From Pectinophora gossypiella (taxonomy: Eukaryota > Arthropoda > Insecta > Lepidoptera > Gelechiidae), in assembly GCF_024362695.1 (NCBI RefSeq), contig NC_065419.1:2728678-2792677 (forward strand): DNA of 64,000 nt. The letters are read 5' to 3'. Positions 43,440-56,700 of this stretch are shown piece after piece (positions within the stretch are counted from its first letter, which is position 1; every line of letters starts with the position of its first letter). Position numbers and translations under genes: made by a program. The notes beneath the pieces were generated by a model that made no database searches, was not told the DNA's origin, and was given only the letters and a program-made list of their open reading frames with translations.

Positions 43440-46400
43440 CTATATCTGTTTGTTGGACTGTTTTTTCATTTCCCTGGTCTGTCTGGCGAGGGTGTCCACT
43501 TGCTCTATGGTGTCCAGAAGTGGTAAGTCCTTGGTTTCTGGAGTTAGGATTAGGAGTAACCCGGAGATCAGCGCTGAACCGCCGAAAAACACTGACGGAA
43601 GCACCTGCGCTATTGGCATCTGAAAAAATAAATAAATTACAAAAGTTACAACATGATTATAATAAATAAATAAATGGACACTGGGGCTGCTTCCTGTACA
43701 CACCACCTAATTTTATTTTAAGTTATACCTGTCATTTTCTTATCCGCCTAAAAGGAAAGAGACGGGTAATCGACAGGCATAAAATTCATGGAACATACGT
43801 CAATTTTAGACAAAAATTTAAAAATCCCATCCAAAATTTATATAAAAAATGGTAGCAGATTAATTATATTTTTCTAAAGCGTAAAATAATACTTACGTAA
43901 AAAACACCCGGTTGACGGGTTTGCTAGAATTTAACATTAAAATGTGGTTTGAGAATAATTTTTATTAATATCTAGATCAAAAAATTTGGACTTGGGATCA
44001 AGTAATTTCATTTGATATTTTCTCTTTATGAGGGATGGGGCCCTTCTAGTGTATTGGAATAACGGTCACTGTGGTCCAGTGGTGAACCGCTGGGCTCACG
44101 ATCCGGAGGTTCCGGGTTCGAATCCCGGTGGGGACTTATCACGAAAAACACTTTGTAATAGCTAGTTTGGTTAGGACATTACAGGCTGATCACCTGATTG
44201 TCCGAAAGTAACATGATCCATGCTTCGGAAGGCACGTTAAGCCGTTGTTCCCTGTTACTACTTACTGATGTAATTTAGTAGTCGTACATGAGCCATGTCA
44301 GAGGATTTTGGCGGCTCAGTAATAACCCTGACACGGTTGATGACGTTGGTAACCCACCTCACAACTCACACGATAGAAGAAGATGTGTGATTGAATATTG
44401 TTATGGGTAATGGGCTGATCACCATACGGTTCGTTTTGGAAAACATACCAGCATTGGGGTGAGTGGCGCGAGCATGGCCCCCGTTCTTGACAGTATGGAT
44501 CCGAACCCCAGCAGGCTGGCCCGCGTACTGGTGGGGAACAGCTCCATGGTGTACGTAATGATGCCAGTGAAACACGCCGATATCACCATCTTGCCCAGTA
44601 GAAACATCGCAATCTTCCCCCAGATCGCCGCTGGAAATGCAGAAATATATTAGCTACCTATAAAACCTGCGGGCTTAGCACCGTAAGCACGCGACTCTCT
44701 CTCGCCGCGACAGAGATCGTCTGTCTCTTTCTGTGCAGTACTGTGGGAGAATGACGGGTGACGTAGGTATGTCGAGGCGAGAAAGAGTCGCGCGCTACGG
44801 TGCTAGGCCCGCTGGTAACCATTTCTGTCCCACTTGTTCTTTCCATCCTCCTCCAACAACACATTTGAAAGGCTTCGTCTCTCTGTCTCTTTGTGTGAGT
44901 GTACAAGTTGAACGGAAACACCCTTATCTAAGAAGGTACTCGTACTTACTAACATACGCAGAAGAGACACACATGGCGCCACAGAGCAAGTACCCCACGA
45001 TGAGCGGCAGTTTTCTACCAACTTTGTTCATCAGATACAGTGCCATAAGCTCTCCTGGAAACGACATCACAGTGGATAGCAAAAAGTTTATATGTTTATT
45101 CCCTGGTAGCAACACGGAATTAAACATCAGACCGTAATACACAAATCCACATGTGAATCTACAGAAACAGGAGACCGCAAGTCGCTTCATAATCTCTGTG
45201 GACCTAAATATATCTTTGTAACCTTCTTTGACTTCGTAATTAGTTATATTAAATATTAATTTTAGCTTTTCCTCATCGATTTCCTTCAAATCCTGCTTGT
45301 TGATTGGAATTTTATTAACATCAGCTATGTTTTCTATCATCTTCTTCGCTTCTTCAGCTTTTCCGTTTACCACGAGCCACCGCGGACTCTCTTTGAAGAA
45401 GAATAGGTAAGTGATGAAGAATACTGATGGTGTGTTGATAATTCTTATCAAGTTCTTCCAGTAGGGGACGAGCATGGCTATCCCAGCGAAGAGGGACTCT
45501 CCGCAGTAGATGACACAGGCCAGTAATACACCAGCAAAGACCCGGTTCTGTTTGCTTCCAAGTTCTATCACTGGAATTAAAAAATAAAGCCCATGACAAC
45601 TCTTTAAGCCTACCTTCATGGAATTGAATTAACTAATTAATACATTCACTTGGGGGAGGCCTATGCCCAGCAGTGGGCGTCGTACGGCTGATGATGATGA
45701 CTTAATTCATGTTTATTTTATAGATAATTGATGTAACGTGACGGCAGAAGTTTCCGGCCAAGTAGTTGATGCCTTCTGTGGCAAATCTACAATAAGTTAT
45801 GTCAAAAAATAAATTAAATGACGGCAGAAGTGTATAGTAATGTTACACCCGCTCCTCGCCAGCTTAATTCCAATGTAATGGAAGGCGAGCCTATTGCGAG
45901 GCACAAATCACGGAATCAGCTGCTTAACTTCCTAAGCACGTCATAAAAACCGACAGAGGATTAAGTATGTCGATTTTATCATGATGCACCATTCAAGATT
46001 ATGGCCGTAAACACTTGGTTCAATCTTCTGTCAGGTTTTTTTTGCCTTTGATGGGTTTGCTCTTGGCCCCAGACTTGCTTGAAGGCATTGACGAGGCCTA
46101 AGATGGAGCTCGCCCAGAAGGTGCCTGTTCACTCTGGGCTTGAAAGCACCTGGGTTCTATGCATTCGGAAATACAAAATACGGCAGAGAATTCCACTCCT
46201 TAGTTGAACTTTTGTTCAATAAGTATATCAAACTTAGAATTAAATACCAAAAGAAAAGCAAGCTGTCTTCTGATTACTTGCAACTCTGCCAACCCCATTA
46301 CAGATTACGGGCGTGAGTTATTGTACTTACACATGACAGAAGTAGACAAGTAGACCCCTCCAGAGACCATGGCTTCGAAGAATTCGACGGTGACGTACAT

Positions 46401-49400
46401 GTAATATGAGGTTGCGAACTGCTTTAGATGACCGATAACACAGGCTGTCGCGCAGAATATCATAGTAGGTTTACGCCCAAACCTGAAAGTTATTAATTCC
46501 TTTTTTATGCAAGAAAGACAATAAAATTATTACTAACGTTAACGGCCTCCGTGGTACAGTGGTTGAGCGATAAGCTCACGATCTGGAAGTCCCGGGTTTG
46601 AATCCCGAGGGACATATAACAAAAATCACTTTGTGGTTTGGTTAGAACATTGCATCCTGATCACCCGCTTGTCCGAAAGCTGATCCGTGCTTCGGAGGGC
46701 ACGTGAAGCTGTTGGTCCCTGTTACTACTTATTGATGTAAGTAAGTAGTTGTACATGAGCCATGTCAGGAGATTTTGGTGGCTCAATACTAACTATGATA
46801 TCAGGGTTCGAAAGTCGAAAAACGAAAGTAAGATGATCCGTGCTTCGGAGGGCACGATAAGCAGTCGGTACCGGGTACCAGGATGTCAGGGGCCTTTGGT
46901 GGGTCATAGTCCACCACCACACCACCACCACCAAACCAGGACACCAGGGTTGATGATGTCGGTTATCGGACCTCACACAACACACGAGAGATAATCAAAC
47001 TTGTATCTACCTGTCTGACATCCAACCACATATGAGCATGGAGAAAAGCATCCCAATGTTGTGTATCGTACCCACCAGGTTGATCTTCCATGGTTGACAC
47101 GCCAAGTTTAACTGGAAATATAGAGTACCTACATGAAGTCGGTTAAGAGAGGGCTTTTAATTGGACCACCGTATTACTGGATATTGCTGGAAGCGAAATT
47201 TATGATATTTTTTAGTTCTTTTAAATTATTTTCAAGTATTAACTCTCTCAGTAATATTCATTACATACAGGTAACCATACAAGTACTGTTGACGACAGGT
47301 CGACATGGCAATCGGGGCATGAGGTGAGCCGCGGAGGCGGGGTCGCCCCGCACACCCGCACAGTCCCCGCGGCGTCTTAGTCTTAGTGTCGCACGAGTCC
47401 GTATCGACCGCGTTTATCGATTATAATCTCGCTCACATAATTTATTGAATTAGAAATTAACATTAACACAAAAGAAAAACAATAGATTTAAAAGAAATCT
47501 AATCTAAATATGTATGGTCAATCAAAATTATAAATATAGCAAGTATATTTTACATATAATTGAAAACTAAGAATAATATTTTAGAAATAAAATTAACGTT
47601 AGATGATTCAACTGAATAAATATTAACTTAAATGAAAACGTGGTATTATTTTATTCACATTTTGTTACATACATAATAAAAATATATCGATATTGAAAAC
47701 GTCACGTCACTAGAGAATTGCCATGTCGACCTGTCGTCTACTTAGTGACACCGTACCAAGCTGAGGGGGATGATTCAGACCATGATTCTGAGTTAATATC
47801 AAGTGGACTTTCCAGTAACAGCCTCCGTGGTCTAGTGGTTAGAGCGTTAGGCTCACGACCTGGAGGTCCGGGTTCGATTCCCGATGGGGACATTGTCGAA
47901 ATCACTTTGTGAGACTGTCCTTTGTTTGGTAAGGAGTTTTCAGGCTTGAATCACCTGATTGTCCGAAAAAGTAAGATGATTCCGTGCTTCGGAGGGCACG
48001 TTAAGCCGTTGGTCCCGGCTATTACCCGTAAAAACACCTCCACCAACCCGCAGTGGAGTAGCGTGGTGGAGTATGCTCCATACCCCCTCCGGTTGATTGA
48101 GGGGAGGCCTGTGCCCAGCAGTGGGACGTATATAGGCAGTTTATGTATATGTATGGACTTTCCAGGGTATGTTCCTTAAAATAGAATAGAATAGAAATAG
48201 TTTATTATAAAAGGGCGCCACACACACAAAAAAAAAGACAACAACATCATATCAAATTTCCACTGAACAATTACAAAAAAAGCAAGACGGATGTTTGTCG
48301 AAATGATCATAAGGTGGTGGTGGACGTCCTGAGAAAAATCAATACCTATAGATGGTGTTGCTGGCAACACAAGTATAAAGATAATTAAATAATATTTTTT
48401 GGTATGGCAATGTTTTAGTCTCGAATGGCCGACGCTTCCCGCGAATGTGTAAAAGTGTATTTTTATTAACAATTTAATTAAACAGTGAAAAGTAACAATC
48501 TGGTGTTTTGCTGCAGTTGGATTTAGAACCCTCGACCTCTCACCATCTACATACAGTCCACATAAACCAAGAGCCGAACATAACCAAGAGCCGAACAGAT
48601 GGCGCTTTACAGATTTTCCTTCGTTTAACCTTCTAATTTCATAGATAACAGACATTATTTATTTATTTATTTATTTATCATAGATACAATTTAATGCTAC
48701 ATTTTAAATAGTTAACATCGGAAAACCCTAAAAGGGTTTGTATCGACATTAATCCCAGATATTATTATACTAGTACATCTTATACTTGTTAAATATGGCA
48801 ACCCTTTACCATAATGTCAAACTAGGTGACGTTTTACTTCTTTCTATTATCTCTCTGCAATTATGTCTGCCGTTCATACATCGACAATTTATATTCTCTC
48901 TCAATGTAATCCTACACCTCAGTACAATTCCATTTATATTTGTGACGTGTTAACAACAAATGTTTACAAAGACAATACAGTGTTCGTCTGTGAAGCCCTG
49001 CTGTTTTAATGCTTACACCCTCTGCCTACATCAACCAGCTTTTATAATACTAAAGATAAGTACACTCAAATTGCGACACCCAACGAAGAAACATAACATA
49101 TGCATCATTTACACCCAGGCGCAATTACTTTTTCCACCCATTATTATTCTGATCAAAATAAAGAGAAGCAATATGGTTAGCAACATAATGCTGTACAATG
49201 ACACAATGTAATCCAAATATTAAGCAACAATTATTTTTATATACAGGGTGTTAGTGACATCGTAACGAAAACTTTGAGGGGTGATTGAGGCCATGATTCT
49301 GAGATGATATCAAGTGGAATTTTCCGTCGCAAAAGTATGGAATTGAAAATAATTAAAAAAAAAACAAAAATTTTCAGGAATTTTCAGACTGAAAATTCCA

Positions 49401-50678
49401 CTTGATATCAACTCAGAATCATGGTCTGAACCATCCCCCTCAGTATTCGTTACGGTGTCACTAACACCCATACCTACTTGTATGGCTACCGTATGTACTT
49501 GTGTGGGGTGTAATTGACATCGTAACGAATACTGAGGGCGATGATTCAGCTGATTATTCTGAGTTAATATCAAGTGGAATTTTTCATCGCAAAAGTATAG
49601 AATTGAAAATAATTAAAAAAAACCTAAAAAAAAATCATGAATTTTGCGACGAAAAATTCCACTTGATATTAACTGAGAATCATGGCCTGAATCATCCCCC
49701 TGAGTATTCGTTACGATGTCACTAACACCCTGTATGCTTCTGCCATTACATTGTCATTTTTAATAATTATGTACTTACTCGAGTAATAAGAAAATAGGTA
49801 ATTATCACGTTTAAACTGAACAACGCCATCTATCTATCTTTGGTGAACGTAGCCTGGAAAGTACCTCGTTATAAAATTAGCTTTGTGATTTGCGGAACAA
49901 TATAAGTCGTATTTAGTTTGTTATCAACATGAGATAAAATGTCGCTTTTTCACCGCATTGAGGTATAATAAGATAGGGAAGTGTGAATTATTATCTATTT
50001 TATAGTCGCTTACCTACTTTATTATAGTTACTTTAGATTTATAAACGCTTATGTTTGTAAATGTTTAAGAGGAATACGTCGACAGTGTCATGGTAAGAAG
50101 GTCATCTAATTATACATGTGGAGTGTCTTAATTAGGCGAAAATAAATTCTATACAAGTAAGTATAGAATTCATTAATTAACCGCGTAATTCGTTGAATTT
50201 TCGCCAATAATTGGTATATTATGGTGAGTATTAAGTACTGGTAATCGGAATAGGTACCTAATCAAAATTATTAGGTTTGTTTTTTTCCGAAATTTAGACC
50301 CGGATTTTAGACATAACTTTATTTTTTTTCCTGTTAAATTACAAGCTGTATCGATTTCGGAGTTTCTAATGTCTCTCTTGTCACGTAGGTCAGCTTGCCT
50401 TACTTGGCTCACCCGGTACAACGTTTAAGACAACGGGCCTGTGGGTGCCCAGTTGGGCGCGAACCTCGGCTCGGCGCGTCGTCTGAGAGGAAAAATATTT
50501 GAAAGAATTAAACAACCCTAGTGGGTCGATAGCGATAAGCGCTGATTGAGGGAAATCGTCGACCACGCCGGCGTACAAATTATTTAGAAATTACTTACAA
50601 TTCAAGCGTCTATAGTATTTTGGATAAAAAACAAGATGACACAAAATCAGGGTTTATAAAACACTATGCTACGTACAC

Positions 50679-50763
<85 letters not shown>

Positions 50764-53700
50764 GTACACTGTGCTACGTTCGGGAGGTGAAGGTTTTGGC
50801 GGCAAGAAGAGAGGAATGGCGATTATTCCACCGACAAGAGCGCAGCTCTTAAATAGAGAGAGAGATGCTAAGTACCTCCGAAACTATAGTATTATTACTC
50901 TCGTAGATCCACTCAGTACATCTGCCGGTCTCTTTGGTAAAACTTGCTTTGGAACACGGTCCTTTTTGCAGGTAGAAGTCATCGGACAGTAGCGGTTTTG
51001 AACATTGGTCTAAGGTCGCACTAGGCCACCACGATGGCTGTTGTGATGTCGAGTCCACTGTTTCACATTCTGGTATCTTGCATCTGAAAAATAACACAAC
51101 TTCATCATCCTGATGGACTTTCCAGGCTATGATCTCCAAAAGTTAATAATCTCTTCTTCTTATCCTGTGGGTTGTGAGGTGGAATACCAACCTCATCTAC
51201 CCTGGTGTCAGGGTTATTATTGAGCCGCCAAAGGCCCCTGACATGGCTCATGTAACGATTACATCAGTAAGTAGTAACCGGGATCAACGGCTTAACGTGC
51301 CTTCCGAAGCACGGATCATCTTACTTTCGGACAATCAGGTGATCAGCTTGTAATGTCCTAACCAAACTAGGGACCACAAAGTGATTTTTGTGATATGTCC
51401 TCACCGGGATTCGAACCCGGGGCCTCCACTCGACCACGGAGGCTGTAAACTAATAATGATAAGTTTTAATTTTAATACACACTTCATCTCTTCCCTTCAA
51501 TGTTGCTGTGCCCTACAGGGTCCATGTTTTAGTTCCTATGCCTATGTAACACCCCATTGTACAGTCATGAGCAATATCATGTACCCACTTTAGAACCCTG
51601 TCGCACTATCATATTTGACATTCAATGAGACTTACTGTTTAATTTGTCAAAAAAGTTAATGTGACTTGGTTTCAAAGTGTATACATATTAGTTAGTACTC
51701 GTGACCGTACTACTCGGAATGCAATAAATAACTGAGAATTGAGAAAATAATTATAGATGGCGCTGTCGAGATTTAACGTGATAATTACCTATTTTCTCAT
51801 TACTCGGGTACATAATTATTCAAAATAATGTACTTAATGAAGTATAATATTAAAATTACAATGTAATGAAGCATATATCAAAATAATTGTTGTTTGATAT
51901 TTGGATCACATTATGTATAGAATTATGTTGCTACTTGCTACCTATATTGCTACATTGCATCGCAGGGCTGACAACCACACCAATGCACACATATGCGCGC
52001 GCACGCACACACACACACACATCAACAAAGGGCATTGAACATTTTCACTATGGAGGCTGGCATAGCCTGGTGGCGCCACCTAGCGGATTTTTTAAAACTG
52101 CGGCGCACGATGAAACCTGTGCATATCGATAGGGGGCACTTTTCTGAACAAAAAAGCTTTAATGAACCTATGCTCTAAAGCGTCACGTTTTCAAGATATT
52201 TAGCTTGAAAGTTCCGAAAAGTGTTGTATGAACAAATCGATTTTACTTTTATATGCAATTGGAATATAGTGACTAAGTGATTATGCATGGAATATTAGTG
52301 TTTAATATACCACATATTTACTTTATTGAAAAATAAATAAATAGAAAATAGGTAAAATAAATATCTATAACTTACTTTTATGTGTAACTTAAAAGAAATC
52401 CAGAAACACGTCGTGAGATGTACAGCTCATGACTTATTCTCGTGGTAATCACGCTCAAAGTTATTTGCTATGATTGTCTAACAATTTCACACTTTTTGAG
52501 TTTTTATGTTTATTCAATGAAAGGCAGCTTAAATGTCTAATCACAGTGAAAGCAGGTGGGGTGTGAAAATTCGCTTTTAGGACTACTTTACTTTACAGCA
52601 GTGTATGGAACATACCTAGTTCGTATAGACACACCAACGGGGTGTGTGCCTTCAATGCAACGGGACCTTAAGCTGTTTAGTTCATAACAATCATATTACA
52701 TGAACACATTGTTCAATTATTCATCGATTTTCTTAGTTGTGTTTTTATAAGTATGAAATAAAACATCGTAAAAGTAGTCATATAGTTATTTATATTTTGC
52801 TTAAAATGAAATCAATACTAATTGTTATTGAATACATACAGTGATACTTATAACAAATAGGCTTTTTTATACAAATTCGTACCTATTAGGATAATGAATA
52901 TCAGTCTTCTTGAATAATCAATCTTCTTCTTCATCAGAAATAATAACTTGATCTAAAAAGGCAGCAGGGGGTTGAATTTCTTGGTGCCGAGCCCATCCCA
53001 TATACCAAACTATGCACATGACATGAGCACAGCACCCGAGTGTCCGTTTTCCAACTATACAGCTGCAATAGTGACCGACAAGTTTATTTCTGTTTTTCAA
53101 ACTATTATTTAGCAAGATATATACAAAATAAATTCTGTTGCTCTGGTGCCTCGAGAGTATTTTAGCTCTTGTCAGCCAAGGATCACAAACTACTAAGTTG
53201 TATTGATTTAAATTATAGTCAACTTCAAAATCTTCATACACTTCAATGAAAAACGTTCCGTTTTCTTTTAGGTGTTCGCCATAGTAGCTTCTTGCCTGCG
53301 TCACTTGATACGGCCCCAGAGACATTATCAACAGATCCTCATATGATAAGATGGGAAACTGTTGAAAGCCTTCACTTGAGTTCATAGCTTGGAAAGCGTC
53401 TCTGCGTTGATTTAAATTGTTTTGTATTACAAACTCGCACAGATAGTTTGGGGCGTCGTGCTTAAGGTATATATCGTTGCTTATTTCATTTACGAGTGGG
53501 TGATCTGTCACCCGTTTTCCGAAGGCATTTATTAGGGCGCAAGCAATCCTCACTTCCTCTTTTAAATGTGGCATATTCGGTATTGCGTAGTTAGCTGGAA
53601 ACGATAAGAATACTGTTCCATCAATAATGAAGTAAGTACGTCACATTTAGACTGCGTTTCCACCAGTAACATGCTAGATGCTACGTTGCATACCCTACAA

Positions 53701-56700
53701 TCGGGTTCATTGTGCCGATCAGAATCAGACCCAATTATCTGATTGGTGGATATTAAACCTAGCAACGTAGCACATGTCAGATGAAAAAACAGCCTTACCG
53801 TTGTGCTTGCATTAATATGAACTGATTACTCTCTACTGTTACAAAAAATGCAAATATCATTTATTATACATAATTAAGTGGTAATAGTTGGCTATAAAAT
53901 CTATTGAAAGCGTAAGTCTGGTACACAAGTGATACGCTTGGCGTAAGAGCTATCTCTGGCTAAGTATAATAGAGATAAGTTGACGACTTTCTGTTAAAAA
54001 TGTTTTGCGTTGATTACACTCCGTCTAAGACGCTACATAATGAGAGCTTCGATAAAGTAGGATATATATTATTTTCATACACGAATTTTTTTTCATATGA
54101 CATTTCGATTATGAAAAGCACGATTGAGAAACGAGCCGAATTATACATTGTCATTTTATGTATTATACTGACCAGGGACTATAATATAGATACCAGATAC
54201 ACTGCATACTGAGATTTTTAATTTTTGCAATGTTCAAATAAGATTACTTAGCTCTCGATCGTCAAATAAGTGGCGAGCATAATTCAGGATGTTGGGGTGC
54301 CTAGCAATATAATCTTCAGTTGTCAAGTAAGACTATATAGGACGCCAAGATCTTCGGCGCGGGCCACGAACAGTGCTTACACCACAACAAAAAACATTGC
54401 TTGGCACCAACATGACTGGACATCTTGCCAAGACAACAACAACAAATTCAACAATAACACTAACAAAGTCAACAAAAATACTAACAAACTCAAGAGCAAT
54501 ATGAACAAACTCAACAGTGGTAACAAATACAACAGAATGAACAGGATAGAGTCTCAGAACAGAGAAAAGCGCGTGCGCACGTTGAAGATGAAAGTGGCAA
54601 ACTGACTGAAAGTTCACCCGGCTGCCAATCGTCCTATTGTATTTATTGTATGATGTTGTCTCACTCACACTTATTGTATGGCTATTCGCTATCCTTGTTG
54701 ATTCCGCCGAAATAATAGAAATTCGTGCAACTTTAAACAAAGGACCTCCATTTTCGTAGTTCCTGGAATTAAACGAGAAAGCAAAATGGCAGTTAATAAG
54801 TACACCATTTTGTTTCTCTTACACAGATTTCTTAAACTTCGAGAATTCTGCTTTTTAACGAGTACTAATGATGCCGCACTAAACGCATTGCGTTTATAAA
54901 AATGTAAACTTTATTTTATATTTCATTAGATCCTATCGTTGTGTCAAGTAAAATCAAGTTAAGGAGTAAATGACGCCTATATCATACATAACACAAACTG
55001 ATAAACTCAGTTTGCAATTAGTAACCTTAGATAAGGTGTGCACAGTTAAGTACCTATGTACTTCCTATATAATGTAGCAAAGACAAAAACCATTAATGTT
55101 GTTGCAAGTATTTATTAATTTCATTTTTTCAATAAGATAAATATGTTGTATATTAAATAATGTTTCATGTATAATCAATCACTTTGTCACTATATTACGA
55201 TTGTATATAGATAAATAGTAAAATCGATTTATCCATACGACACTTTTCGTAACTTTCAAGCTAGATATCTTGAAAACGTGACACTTTAGAGCATAGGTCC
55301 ATTAAAGCTTTTTTGTTCAGACAAGTGTCCCCTATCGATTTGCATAGGTTTCATCGTGCGCCGCAGTTTTAAAAAATCCGCTAGGTGGCGCCACTGAGAT
55401 ATGCCAGAAAGGTTCATAGCCCTTTTAGTTTATATCCTATTACTTTATTCTTTTTTTTTCTTTTATTGGGTACTTGGGCGATAGGCCAATGGCCTGTCAC
55501 CAAGTGGTCCGTCCGTAAATTGAGGAGCAGTTGTTATATTAGATTATAAGTGTCTCAGTGAGAATGTAAAGGATGTAGGCTTCATATTGTAAACATTACA
55601 ACGCAAATAATTGTATCTAGCTATTAAGTCTATATCTGTTTGTTCCCCAAATAAATAAATAAATAAAATAATTGCTATTCTTTATTTTGATTTGAATAAT
55701 AATGGGTGGAAGATATAATTGTGCCTGGGTGTAATAAAAAGGGTCGTCATTTATACAAAAAAAAAACAAAAATAAAAGATGTAAGTATATGTATACAGGG
55801 TGTTAGTGACATCGTAACGAATACTCAGGGGGATGATTCAGGCCATGATTCTGAGTTAATATCAAGTGGAATTTTTCGTCGCAAAATTCATGATTTTTTT
55901 TAATTTTTTTTCAATGATTTCCAATTATATACTTTTGCGATGAAAAATTCCACTTGATATTAACTCAGAATAATTAGCTGAATCATCCCCCTCAGTATTC
56001 GTTACGATGTCACTTACACCCCACACAAGTACATACGGTAGCCATACAAGTAGGTATGGGTGTTAGTGACACCGTAACAAATACTCAGGGGGATGGTTCA
56101 GACCATGATTCTGAGTTGATATCAAGTAGAATTTTCAGTCAGAATTTTCCTGAAATTTTTTGTGTTTTTTTTAATTATTTTCAATTCCATACTTTTGCGA
56201 CGGAAAATTCCACTTGATATCATCTAAAAATCATGGCCTCAATCACCCCTCAAAGTTTTCGTTACGATGTCACTAACACCCTGTATAATTCATGAAATTA
56301 GAAGGTTAAATGAAGGAAACTCTTTACAGCGCCATCTTTATTGTGTTTAAGAAACTTAGCTTGGAAACTCCCTCATTTGAATTCAGAATTAGTTGCTGTA
56401 GTTCTTTTGTTTTGATTCCCGCGTGAACAACACAACAATAAAGTAAGCAGGTAGGTATTATTCTGAATTCAAATTCCGATACACGAATTTGATAATAAAT
56501 TAACATGGAAATTAGCATTCGTGTGTATTCGGAAAAAACGATGATTACCGATGGGTTTTAAGAAAATAGAAGCACTGGAGGGTAACAAAGGTTACATCGA
56601 AGCAATTCATCTAAAAAAGCAATATTGCAATTTCACATTTGCGCATGTAAAAGTGAGTGCGCAATGCAAACATCAAATAGTAATATTGCTTTCTTAAATG

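Larger units (their letters stand above)
52070..55394. mobile_element. 3.3-kb DNA transposon with TIRs of about 160 bp
   Basis: Ends GTGGCGCCACCTAGCGG and its complement CCGCTAGGTGGCGCCAC. Arms pair inwards through CTGCGGCGCACGATGAAACC and AAAAAAGCTTTAATG to CAAGCTAGATATCTTGAAAA. TG follows both outer ends (52068-52069 and 55395-55396), a possible 2-bp target duplication. It carries a transposase C-terminal coding segment (52918-53594) and a smaller MITE. It sits in transporter intron 1. Confidence 0.85.

Noticed and set aside
50666..50992. Open frame with a long Thr-His repeat
   Set aside because: It is the translation of the (CA)40 microsatellite and of transporter exon 2's opposite strand.
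54270..54605. Asn/Lys-rich 111-residue frame inside the 3.3-kb transposon
   Set aside because: Low-complexity AAC repeats explain it; no domain, and an equally long frame runs on the other strand.
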